Source: an uncultured Bacilli bacterium
Lineage (GTDB): Bacteria > Bacillota_I > Bacilli_A > ML615J-28 > CAG-313
Reading direction: 5' to 3'
Assembly (NCBI GenBank): GCA_947591495.1
Contig: CANQDG010000008.1
Span: 1-62,962 of the forward strand
Length of the DNA stretch: 62,962 nt
The notes beneath the pieces are model-generated. The model saw only the letters and a program-made list of their open reading frames with translations, did not search any database and had not been told where the DNA came from. Below are positions 56,094 to 62,962 of the stretch, in pieces; within the stretch, counting starts at the first letter, position 1, and each line of letters begins with the position of its first letter. Made by a program: the position numbers and the translations under genes.

Positions 56094-56945
56094 ATGAAAA
56101 AATATGAAGCACAACAAATCTTAGAAAAACATCATCTAGTAGCACAAAAAAAATATGGTCAAAATTTTTTAATTGATGATAATATTTTAAAAAAAATCGT
56201 TGAAAGTGCTAATATTACAAAAGATGATTATGTTATCGAAATAGGTCCAGGCCTTGGATCTTTAACCGATTACTTATCGCTTGAAGCAAAACATGTTATA
56301 TGTTATGAGATAGATAAGAAAATGGTGGAAGTTTTAAATCAAAAAGCTTATCCTAATGTAACTATTTTACAACAAGATTTTTTAAAAGCATCCTTAGAAG
56401 ATGATATTAAGACTTTCGCAAACAATCAAAAAGTTAAAATTGTTGCTAATTTACCATATTATATTACCACTCCAATTTTGTTAAAAATCTTAAAAGAACC
56501 ATCTTTAATTGATTTAATTTTAGTTATGGTTCAAAAAGAAGTAGCAGCTAGACTAAGTGGTGCACCTTTTACAAAAGATTATAATGCTTTAAGTGTTTTA
56601 ATTCAATATTTTACGATTCCTCAAATTTTATTTGATGTTTTACCCCAAGCATTTTTACCAAGTCCTAGTGTAAATAGTAGTGTTCTTGCAATGAGGTTTC
56701 GCCAAACAAAAGCAGTAGAAGCCCTTGATATAGATTATTTTTATGCTTTTAATCGCAACATTTTTGCGAAAAGACGTAAAACTCTTTTAAATAATATCCA
56801 ATGTGCTTACCCTTTTAGTAAAGAAGTTATTTTAGGTATATTAGATAAACTATCTATTAGTAAGACTGTTCGGGCCGAAGAATTAACGGTTGATGAAATC
56901 GTTATTTTAGCGAATGAATTTTATCTTTTAACAAAAAACCACTGA
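56094..56945 (+). CDS. rsmA: 16S rRNA dimethyladenosine transferase
   Basis: A 283-residue methyltransferase (KsgA) that dimethylates two adjacent adenines near the 3' end of 16S rRNA. Motifs: KKYGQNFLIDDNILKKIV, the AdoMet site VIEIGPGLGSLTDYL, and the catalytic NLPYYITTPIL. Length is normal. It ends in TGA, evidence that TGA is a stop here. It precedes yabG as in Bacillus. Confidence 0.97.
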   Translation: MKKYEAQQILEKHHLVAQKKYGQNFLIDDNILKKIVESANITKDDYVIEIGPGLGSLTDYLSLEAKHVICYEIDKKMVEVLNQKAYPNVTILQQDFLKASLEDDIKTFANNQKVKIVANLPYYITTPILLKILKEPSLIDLILVMVQKEVAARLSGAPFTKDYNALSVLIQYFTIPQILFDVLPQAFLPSPSVNSSVLAMRFRQTKAVEALDIDYFYAFNRNIFAKRRKTLLNNIQCAYPFSKEVILGILDKLSISKTVRAEELTVDEIVILANEFYLLTKNH

Positions 56946-56972
56946 CAACTTTTATGCTTAACACATATAATA
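56945..56972 (+). promoter_or_regulatory. Sigma-K-like promoter of yabG
   Basis: AC (56945-56946), 17 bases, then CATATAATA (56964-56972), matching the sigma-K pattern AC-N16/17-CATAnnnTA. Bacillus yabG is sigma-K dependent. Confidence 0.5.
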
Positions 56973-56987
56973 TAAATAGGTGGTTTT

Positions 56988-57758
56988 GTGGAATTCAAAG
57001 TAAAAGATTATGTGTTAATTAAAAATGATGATAAAATATATATAATAGAAGACATAAAAGATGATTTAGCTTATCTTAAATGTTTAACATATCGTTTTAA
57101 AATGGTTGAAAAAATTGATAATCTTTTAGTCGCAAATCCAGTAGAGGTAGATAGTATCCTTGCTAAACAAAACGATATGCTTGATAAACTAAAAATTGCA
57201 ACTAAACAAAGATCTTATCGCAAAATGCTTTACGGAACAATTTTACATATTGATGGTGATGAAGAATATTTGAATAGTTGTATGCAGTTATATAAAGAAA
57301 TGAACATTTTTGCTAACGGGATATATCTCAAAGAAGAAAATATTAAAAACCAAATTGAAAAACTTGTTTTAGATTTAACCCCTGATATTGTGGTTATTAC
57401 TGGTCATGATTTATATAATGGTAAAGGTCTTAAAGATCTCAATAATTATGCCAATACAAAATATTATATGGAAGCCGTTCGGTGCTTAAGAAGACATTTT
57501 ACCGCTGATGCTTTAACTATTATTGTGGGTGCATGTGGTTCAAATTTTGAGGCTTTAATTGCATCAGGTGCTAATTTTTCTTCTTCCCCTAAAAGAATAA
57601 ACATTCATACATATGATCCCGCTGTGATTGCGATTAAAGTTGCCACAACTTCGATTAATCAAAATGTTGATTTTAATCAAGCATTAAAATATATAGAAAA
57701 TAAAAAAGATGCCTTTGGTGGAATTGAAACTAAAGGTAAAATGAAAATATTGTTGTAG
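56988..57758 (+). CDS. yabG: Sporulation-specific protease YabG
   Basis: A 256-residue spore coat-processing protease. The family-typical segments are VVITGHDLYNGKGL, YMEAVRCLRR, and the conserved GACGSNFEALIASGANFSSSP followed by RINIHTYDP. GTG start at 56988, with AGGTGG upstream. Bacillus YabG (about 290 residues) trims coat proteins late in spore formation. It supports the view that spore assembly genes are kept as a set. Confidence 0.93.
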   Translation: MEFKVKDYVLIKNDDKIYIIEDIKDDLAYLKCLTYRFKMVEKIDNLLVANPVEVDSILAKQNDMLDKLKIATKQRSYRKMLYGTILHIDGDEEYLNSCMQLYKEMNIFANGIYLKEENIKNQIEKLVLDLTPDIVVITGHDLYNGKGLKDLNNYANTKYYMEAVRCLRRHFTADALTIIVGACGSNFEALIASGANFSSSPKRINIHTYDPAVIAIKVATTSINQNVDFNQALKYIENKKDAFGGIETKGKMKILL

Positions 57759-57769
57759 AGGATAAAAAA

Positions 57770-58600
57770 ATGAAGTTAAAAGCTTTTGCAAAAATTAATT
57801 TTTGGTTAAAAGTTGTAGGACTTGCCGAAAATGGTTATCATAATTTACAAATGCTAAATGCCAAAATAGATTTATATGATGAGATTTTAATTACAAAAAA
57901 TCAGTTAGGAATTGATACTTTAAGTTTTTTAAATAGTCCCCTTAATCCTACTAAAGATGATTTAGTCTTAAAAGCCTTTAGCTTTGTCAAAGATCTTTAT
58001 GGTATTAATGATACTTTTGACATACAAATTACTAAACATATTCCCATCGGAGCAGGTCTTGGTGGTGGAAGTGCAGATGCCGGATGTGTTATTAAATATC
58101 TTTTAGATATATATCACATTGCTTATGATGAAGATGAATTAAATGATAAACTTAAAAATATAAGTGCTGATTTACCTTATGCTTTATGGGAAAACAAAGC
58201 TTTTGTTGAAAATATCGGTGAAAAAATTACTAAGGTTGATTGGGAAATACCACAAGAAGTTATAATCGTTTATCCTAATATTGTTTTATCTACTAAAGAT
58301 GTTTTTAATACAAATACTATCATTTCCAAAGCTAAAAGTAAAAAGCACTATCAACAAATATTGAAAGAAAAAGGCTTTAAGGCTTTTGAAAATGATTTAA
58401 CTAGTGCTGCTTTTAAATTAAGCCCTAAACTCGAAAAACTTTATTTAGAGCTCAAAAGTCAAGCATTTTGTGTAATGAGTGGCAGTGGTTCTTCATTTAT
58501 TTTAATTAGTGAAAACCTTGATGATATATATCACAAGCTTAAAAAAGAATATAAAGACTATTTTATAAGAAAGGTAAAGGTGTTAGATAATGGAAAATAA
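57770..58600 (+). CDS. ispE: 4-diphosphocytidyl-2-C-methyl-D-erythritol kinase
   Basis: A 276-residue GHMP kinase of the non-mevalonate isoprenoid pathway. It has the N-terminal AKINFWLKVVG segment, the ATP loop PIGAGLGGGSADAG and the C-terminal MSGSGSSF motif. It follows yabG by 11 bases; veg and sspF, present here in Bacillus, are missing. It overlaps the next gene by 11 bases. Confidence 0.96.
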   Translation: MKLKAFAKINFWLKVVGLAENGYHNLQMLNAKIDLYDEILITKNQLGIDTLSFLNSPLNPTKDDLVLKAFSFVKDLYGINDTFDIQITKHIPIGAGLGGGSADAGCVIKYLLDIYHIAYDEDELNDKLKNISADLPYALWENKAFVENIGEKITKVDWEIPQEVIIVYPNIVLSTKDVFNTNTIISKAKSKKHYQQILKEKGFKAFENDLTSAAFKLSPKLEKLYLELKSQAFCVMSGSGSSFILISENLDDIYHKLKKEYKDYFIRKVKVLDNGK

Positions 58601-59201
58601 TGAATCTAAAATTAATGAACAAATTGATGTTGAAAAGGAAAATAATGAAGAAAATAACGAATTTAAAATTAGTGAAATAATTAATATAAAAAAAGATGAT
58701 TTATATAAATATAATTACTATTTAGCATCTTTAAATAAAAATTTAGGAATGCTTATTGCTTCACTTTTCATTTTAGGCTTTGGTATATATGGCATTATCG
58801 CCGATGAAAAAGATGCTAAACATTTAGTTGTTAATAGTTTATTTATTGCTTTAGGAGTTTTAGGAATCTTATTAGTTTTTGTTTTTTCCAAACTTATTAT
58901 CAAAAAAAAGGTTGATAAATTAAAATTAGAAGACTTAGAACCAGTTGAAGTGACTTTAAGTAAAGAAGGAATTTTATATAAATTTGTTAATGAAACTCAA
59001 AATGAAGGCCAAACGATTCAACCATTTACTTGGAATGAAGTATCAAGAGCTGTTTTAAAAGATGAATATATATATATTCATATGGTTGATCATGTTAATG
59101 TGCTTTTAATTACAAGACGAGATTTAACAAATCCAGATTTTATTAAATACTTAGAAGATATGCTTGCACCTAAAAAACGTTTCTTTGATAAAACAAAATA
59201 A
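58590..59201 (+). CDS. Two-helix membrane protein with YcxB-like C-terminal domain
   Basis: A 203-residue protein. A 45-residue acidic/Asn-rich cytosolic tail precedes two membrane helices (MLIASLFILGFGIYGII and LFIALGVLGILLVFVFSKLII). The C-terminal domain (VEVTLSKEGILYKF, QPFTWNEVSRAVLKDEYIYIH, LITRRDL) resembles YcxB-like/PH-type membrane domains. Function unknown. It is translated from within the ispE end. Confidence 0.75.
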   Translation: MENNESKINEQIDVEKENNEENNEFKISEIINIKKDDLYKYNYYLASLNKNLGMLIASLFILGFGIYGIIADEKDAKHLVVNSLFIALGVLGILLVFVFSKLIIKKKVDKLKLEDLEPVEVTLSKEGILYKFVNETQNEGQTIQPFTWNEVSRAVLKDEYIYIHMVDHVNVLLITRRDLTNPDFIKYLEDMLAPKKRFFDKTK

Positions 59202-59211
59202 TAAAAAACAA

Positions 59212-59235
59212 GGTCGGTAATAATACCGACCATTT
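59212..59235 (+). terminator. Hairpin after the YcxB-like gene
   Basis: GGTCGGTA (59212-59219) pairs with TACCGACC (59224-59231), loop of four. The following T-run is weak. Confidence 0.65.
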
Positions 59236-59329
59236 ATATATAAAGATAATTTTTGCAAATTATCTTGCACTATATTGTATGATAAAAAATTAAAAATAAT
59301 ACTAAAAAATAAAAAAATTATTATTTTAC

Positions 59330-59358
59330 TTTACGAAAACGTTTTCAAGTGATACAAT
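59330..59358 (+). promoter_or_regulatory. spoVG promoter with a cre-like operator in the spacer
   Basis: TTTACG (59330-59335), a 17-base spacer and TACAAT (59353-59358). The palindrome GAAAACGTTTTC (59335-59346) fills the spacer, and CGAAAACGTTTTCA matches the CcpA box at 13 of 14 positions by my count. A bound repressor would block polymerase. Confidence 0.55.
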
Positions 59359-59399
59359 ATAATCATAAGAAGAAACAAAGGAGACAAAAGGAGATAAAA

Positions 59400-59657
59400 A
59401 TGAAGATTACAGATATTAGAATCAGAAAACTCGAAACTGAAAACAGACTTAGAGCTGTAGTTTCAATTACAATTGATGATTGTTTCGCTGTTCATGAACT
59501 AAGAGTCATCGAAGGTAAAGATGGATTATTCGTTGCAATGCCTAGCCGTAAAGTAGGTAATGATGGCTTTAGAGATGTTGCTCATCCAATCAATGCTGAA
59601 ACAAGAAAGATGATTGAAGACGAAGTTATCGCCAAATACAAAGAAGAATGCCAATAA
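59400..59657 (+). CDS. spoVG: Regulator SpoVG
   Basis: An 85-residue nucleic-acid-binding regulator. Conserved start MKITDIRIRKLETENRLRAV and the core FVAMPSRKVGNDGFRDVAHP are unmistakable. In Bacillus it affects asymmetric septation; in other Firmicutes it controls virulence or capsule. ATG 59400 has AGGAG upstream; a longer in-frame start at 59349 lies in the promoter. Confidence 0.97.
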   Translation: MKITDIRIRKLETENRLRAVVSITIDDCFAVHELRVIEGKDGLFVAMPSRKVGNDGFRDVAHPINAETRKMIEDEVIAKYKEECQ

Positions 59658-59676
59658 AATAAATTATGGTATTTAA

Positions 59677-59708
59677 AAATTATACCCCTTAGGGTATAAT
59701 TTTTTTTG
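59677..59708 (+). terminator. Terminator after spoVG
   Basis: AAATTATACCC pairs with GGGTATAATTT around CTTA, with a run of eight T. Confidence 0.9.
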
Positions 59709-59728
59709 CACTTTTTTAATCTTTATAT

Positions 59729-59757
59729 GTGCAAAAAAAAGCAAAACGTGTTATACT
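59729..59757 (+). promoter_or_regulatory. Promoter of the transketolase genes
   Basis: GTGCAA (59729-59734), a 17-base spacer and TATACT (59752-59757), extended by TGT. Confidence 0.75.
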
Positions 59758-59791
59758 ATATTTATCTAATTATCAAGGAGAAAATAATAAT

Positions 59792-60595
59792 ATGGATATG
59801 CAAAAAATTGCTAAAGAAATCCGTGGTCTTACCTTACGGTGTGTTGCCTCTGTTGGTCAAGGTCACCTTGGTGGAAGTATGTCGATTGTTGATGTGCTTA
59901 CAGTTTTATATTATAAGCAGATGAATGTAGATGTTAAAAATCCTAAAATGATTGCAAGAGACCGGCTCGTTTTATCAAAAGGTCATGCGGGACCTGCTCT
60001 TTATGCTACTCTTTGTCATAAAGGATATATATCTTTAGAAGAATTGCTGACTTTAAATAAATTTAAAACTAATTTACCAAGCCATTGTGATATGAATAAA
60101 ACCCCCGGAATTGATATGACAACTGGTTCACTAGGTCAAGGTATCTCATGTGCAGTGGGAATGGCAATTGCTTCAAAACTTGCCAAAGATCAAGCATATA
60201 TATATTGCATTATTGGTGATGGTGAATCCCAAGAAGGTCAAGTATGGGAAGCAAGTATGTATGCTAGTCAAAAACAACTTGATAATTTTATTTTATTTTT
60301 AGATAATAATAATATGCAAATTGATAACTATACAAGCAAAATTAATTCATTAATTAATCCTAAACTTAAATGGGAAAGCTTTGGTTTTTTTGTTCAAAGT
60401 ATTGATGGTAATAATATTGAAGAAATTGATCAAGCAATTACAAAAGCTAAACAAAATAAAGGATGTCCTTCAATGATTATTTTAAATACCATTAAAGGTA
60501 AGGGTGTATCTTTTATTGAAGAAGCTGGAGTTAGTAATCATTCAATGCCAATTACAACTGAACAACTGGCAAAAGCTTTAGAAGAATTAAAATAG
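59792..60595 (+). CDS. Transketolase, N-terminal subunit
   Basis: A 267-residue subunit binding thiamine diphosphate: the GHLGGSMSIVDVL start, KGHAGPALYATL, and the ThDP motif GDGESQEGQVWEAS ... DNNNMQ. It represents the first half of a classical transketolase. ATG 59792 has AAGGAG upstream; the longer frame from 59729 starts inside the promoter. With the next gene it makes a split enzyme of the pentose phosphate pathway, which feeds ribose phosphate to Prs. Confidence 0.95.
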   Translation: MDMQKIAKEIRGLTLRCVASVGQGHLGGSMSIVDVLTVLYYKQMNVDVKNPKMIARDRLVLSKGHAGPALYATLCHKGYISLEELLTLNKFKTNLPSHCDMNKTPGIDMTTGSLGQGISCAVGMAIASKLAKDQAYIYCIIGDGESQEGQVWEASMYASQKQLDNFILFLDNNNMQIDNYTSKINSLINPKLKWESFGFFVQSIDGNNIEEIDQAITKAKQNKGCPSMIILNTIKGKGVSFIEEAGVSNHSMPITTEQLAKALEELK

Positions 60596-60604
60596 GAGGT
60601 TTTT

Positions 60605-61528
60605 ATGGAATTTCGTCAAGCCTTAGAAAAAACTCTGGAAAAATTAATGGAAGAAGATCAAAAAATTTGTATATTAGATGCGGATTTATCCAAACCCAAT
60701 GGCACAGCGCCACTATATCAAAAATTTCCTGATCGATGTTTTGATGTAGGAATTCAAGAGGCCAATATGATTGGGGTTGCGGCAGGCCTTGCTGCATATG
60801 GTTTTAAACCAATTGCCTTATCATTTGCTCCTTTTGCAACTAGAAGAGTTTGTGATCAAATTGCCGTATCGGTAAGTTATGCCAAACAAAATGTAAAAAT
60901 TATTGGAACAGACCCCGGGATTACTGCTGAATTAAATGGTGGGACTCATATGAGTTTTGAAGATATAGCTGTTTTAAGAAGCATTCCTGATATGACAATT
61001 TATGATGCAGTTGATGCTAATCAATTAGCACAAGCCTTACCACAAATTATGGCTTATGAAAAATGTGTTTATATTAGAATGCCAAGAAAATTATCTTATA
61101 GTGTCTTTGATGATCAATATCAATTTAAACTTTTTAAAGCTGATGTTATTACTAAAGGAAATGATATCACTTTACTTGCGAGTGGTATAATGGTCTATGA
61201 GGCACTAAAAGCTGTTCAAATATTGCAAGAAGCAAATATTAGTGTAGAACTCATTAGTGTTAATACAATTAAACCATTAGATGAAGAAACAATTTTACAA
61301 TCAGTTAAAAAAACTAACCATGTTGTAACATGTGAAAATCATAATGTTATTGGTGGTTTATATTCAGCTGTTTGTGAATTGTTATCATCAAAATACCCTG
61401 TTAAAGTTGATGCAATAGGAATTAAGGATCGTTTTGGTCAAGTAGGAAAATATGACGATTTATTAAAAGAATATCAACTAACCAAAGATGATATTTGTCA
61501 AGCAGTAAAAAATAATTTAAATAAATAA
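60605..61528 (+). CDS. Transketolase, C-terminal subunit
   Basis: A 307-residue subunit with the pyrimidine-binding domain ([24 protein letters not shown]) and the C-terminal transketolase domain ([17 protein letters not shown]). It starts 9 bases after the N-terminal gene, with AGGAGG. Split transketolases are common in AT-rich Firmicutes. Confidence 0.95.
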   Translation: MEFRQALEKTLEKLMEEDQKICILDADLSKPNGTAPLYQKFPDRCFDVGIQEANMIGVAAGLAAYGFKPIALSFAPFATRRVCDQIAVSVSYAKQNVKIIGTDPGITAELNGGTHMSFEDIAVLRSIPDMTIYDAVDANQLAQALPQIMAYEKCVYIRMPRKLSYSVFDDQYQFKLFKADVITKGNDITLLASGIMVYEALKAVQILQEANISVELISVNTIKPLDEETILQSVKKTNHVVTCENHNVIGGLYSAVCELLSSKYPVKVDAIGIKDRFGQVGKYDDLLKEYQLTKDDICQAVKNNLNK

Positions 61529-61544
61529 AGGGGAAAAATTAAAA

Positions 61545-62513
61545 ATGGCAACTGTTCATGGTAAAAAAATTAAAATCTTTTCATTAAATTCAAACAGACA
61601 ACTAGCAGAAGAAATAGCAAGTCATCTTGGTATTTCACTTTCTGAATGTATTGTAAATCGTTTTTCTGATGGTGAGGTTCAAGTTAATATTGAAGAAACC
61701 GTTAGAGGACATATTGTCTTTGTTGTTCAATCAACTAATGCTCCAGTTAATGAAAATTATATGGAATTATTGATTATGATTGATGCATTAAAAAGAGCAT
61801 CAGCTGAACAAATCAATATTATTATGCCATATTATGGCTATTCAAGACAAGATCGTAAAGCTGCACCACGTCAACCAATTTCAGCAAAACTAATGGCTGA
61901 CTTATTACAAACAGCAGGTGCAACAAGATTAATGTGCTTAGATTTACATGCGGATCAAATTCAAGGATTTTTCAATATTCCCATTGATAACTTTCTAGCT
62001 CTACCAATTTTAGCCGACTACTTTGTGAAAGAACACTTAGAAGATGTTGTTGTTGTTGCTCCAGATCATGGTGGAACAACAAGAGCGCGCAAACTTGCAA
62101 TGGTTCTTGATGCACCGATGGCTATTATTGATAAAAGAAGACCACGACCAAATGTGGCTGAAGTTATGAATGTTATAGGTGATATTGAAAATAAAAATTG
62201 TATTATTATTGATGATATGATTGATACAGCTGGCACTTTATCAATTGTTGTTAAAACCCTTAAAGAACGAGGTGCTAAAACAGTTAGTGCTTGTTGTACT
62301 CATGCTTTATTATCAGGTGCTGCGATTGAAAGATTAAATAGTGTTCCACTTGAAAAATTAGTTGTTACTAACACGACCCAAATTACCGAACAAAAAAGGC
62401 GTGTTAATAATTTAGTTGTATTATCAGTTGCCAACCTTTTAGCAAGAGGTGTCTTAAATATTATTGATGATAAATCAGTAAGTGATTTATTTGTATATAC
62501 AAAAAGCGAATAA
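61545..62513 (+). CDS. prs: Ribose-phosphate pyrophosphokinase
   Basis: A 322-residue enzyme that makes PRPP from ribose 5-phosphate and ATP. Motifs: the flexible loop [35 protein letters not shown], and the PRPP-binding [14 protein letters not shown]. Normal length. In Bacillus prs follows spoVG-glmU; here the transketolase genes take the place of glmU, which makes metabolic sense. Confidence 0.98.
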   Translation: MATVHGKKIKIFSLNSNRQLAEEIASHLGISLSECIVNRFSDGEVQVNIEETVRGHIVFVVQSTNAPVNENYMELLIMIDALKRASAEQINIIMPYYGYSRQDRKAAPRQPISAKLMADLLQTAGATRLMCLDLHADQIQGFFNIPIDNFLALPILADYFVKEHLEDVVVVAPDHGGTTRARKLAMVLDAPMAIIDKRRPRPNVAEVMNVIGDIENKNCIIIDDMIDTAGTLSIVVKTLKERGAKTVSACCTHALLSGAAIERLNSVPLEKLVVTNTTQITEQKRRVNNLVVLSVANLLARGVLNIIDDKSVSDLFVYTKSE

Positions 62514-62530
62514 TAAAAAGAGGTATAAGA

Positions 62531-62755
62531 ATGAATAACGCTGAATATAATAAAGAAGAAACAATTGTCGATGTTCCTTATTATACAAGAGATTTATGTA
62601 AAGATAATAAATTTCGTTTAGCTAAAAGGATCATTCGATCAGAAAACATTACAAAATATCGACAAACAATAAATGAAATTAATTTTGGTAAAGCATATTT
62701 TCAAACTCCTGCTTTGAAAACAACCGATGATAATGCCATTAGAATTTTAAAATAA
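62531..62755 (+). CDS. Small soluble protein of unknown function
   Basis: A 74-residue charged protein with a helical middle (RDLCKDNKFRLAKRIIRSEN, then ITKYRQTINEINFGKAYF). It has AAAGAGG upstream and lies 17 bases after prs, so it may be co-transcribed. No family recognised. Bacillus has ctc at this place, but this is far too short and unlike it. Confidence 0.7.
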   Translation: MNNAEYNKEETIVDVPYYTRDLCKDNKFRLAKRIIRSENITKYRQTINEINFGKAYFQTPALKTTDDNAIRILK

Positions 62756-62765
62756 GAAAAAATTT

Positions 62766-62806
62766 AAAGTTGAATCTCGATATTTTTGAGGTTCAACTTT
62801 TTTAAT
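62766..62806 (+). terminator. Terminator of the transketolase-prs operon
   Basis: AAAGTTGAATCTC pairs with GAGGTTCAACTTT (one G-U) around nine bases, followed by TTT. Confidence 0.88.
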
Positions 62807-62824
62807 AAATAAAAAAGTATATTA

Positions 62825-62854
62825 TTGGACAATAATAATAATATTTGCTATAAT
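62825..62854 (+). promoter_or_regulatory. Probable rRNA operon promoter P1
   Basis: TTGGAC (62825-62830), an 18-base spacer and TATAAT (62849-62854). Confidence 0.7.
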
Positions 62855-62897
62855 ATACAATGCTTTTAGGGAAAAAAGTTATATCAAATACAACTAC

Positions 62898-62926
62898 TTG
62901 ACAAAAGCGGAATAATTTGGTATAAT
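62898..62926 (+). promoter_or_regulatory. Probable rRNA operon promoter P2
   Basis: TTGACA (62898-62903), a 17-base spacer and TATAAT (62921-62926): a full consensus, as expected for rRNA. Confidence 0.85.
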
Positions 62927-62962
62927 AAAGAAGATACCGAAAGATAGATCTTTGAAAACTAA
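62927..62962 (+). other. Start of an rRNA operon leader
   Basis: The last bases, GATCTTTGAAAACTAA, resemble the boxA-like leader before 16S rRNA in Bacilli. The rRNA gene itself would lie beyond the window. Confidence 0.65.

Overview
The window is an origin-of-replication region from an AT-rich, low-GC Gram-positive bacterium of the Bacilli/Erysipelotrichia type. It carries the classic origin cluster: gyrA, gyrB, recF, yaaA, dnaN and dnaA on the minus strand, then rpmH, rnpA, yidC, jag and mnmE on the plus strand. The standard genetic code is used: rnpA and rsmA end in TGA and tryptophan is TGG. Several spore genes (spoVT, cwlJ, gerQ, bofA, yabG, spoVG) indicate an endospore former or a recent descendant of one. 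Other traits recall Mollicutes, including strong AT bias, many lipoproteins, and a nuclease plus ABC transporter locus.

Layout. 1-702: a short leucine-rich-repeat lipoprotein and a non-coding stretch. 703-6766 (minus): spoVT, mfd, pth, folD and ppa. 6968-10721 (minus): a restriction-modification system with an HNH endonuclease and a fused C5-cytosine plus N6-adenine methyltransferase, headed by a probable small RNA or attenuator. 11189-12517 (plus): cwlJ-gerQ behind a sigma-E-like promoter, then a HIT protein. 12542-20105 (minus): serS with a T-box, then gyrA, gyrB, recF and yaaA. 20106-22618: a 1.36 kb very AT-rich non-coding tract with repeats, followed by a plus-strand pair encoding a ribbon-helix-helix protein and a ParA ATPase. 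22665-25500: dnaN, the likely unwinding region of oriC, dnaA and a second DnaA-box cluster. 25506-41324 (mostly plus): a membrane protein, rpmH, rnpA, yidC, jag, mnmE, T-box-controlled asnS, unknown membrane proteins, an NfeD-SPFH operon, dnaX, ebfC and recR. 41453-50388: an ABC transporter, a solute-binding lipoprotein, a nuclease lipoprotein and a very large surface lipoprotein. 50449-55053: an AAA ATPase/Toprim defence-like pair, two tandem NrnA-type nanoRNases and surE. 55058-62755: bofA, rpoE, rsmA, yabG, ispE, spoVG, a two-gene transketolase, prs and a small unknown. 62825-62962: tandem promoters and leader of what is probably an rRNA operon beyond the window.

How the genes work together. 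Most genes point away from the origin. The cwlJ-gerQ-hit group, the RHH-ParA pair and the gene at 32802-33899 are the exceptions. The two most notable systems are: (1) a ParA plus ribbon-helix-helix partition module with a repeat-rich candidate centromere, inserted between dnaN and yaaA where no ParB-type gene is visible; and (2) a possible nucleic-acid scavenging route, in which a secreted nuclease, a binding protein and ABC importer, nanoRNases and the SurE nucleotidase lie close together. The fused-methyltransferase restriction system and the ATPase/Toprim pair are the likely anti-phage elements.

Limits. All assignments come from reading motifs and from memory of protein families; no searches were run. 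Promoters and small RNAs are consensus matches only.
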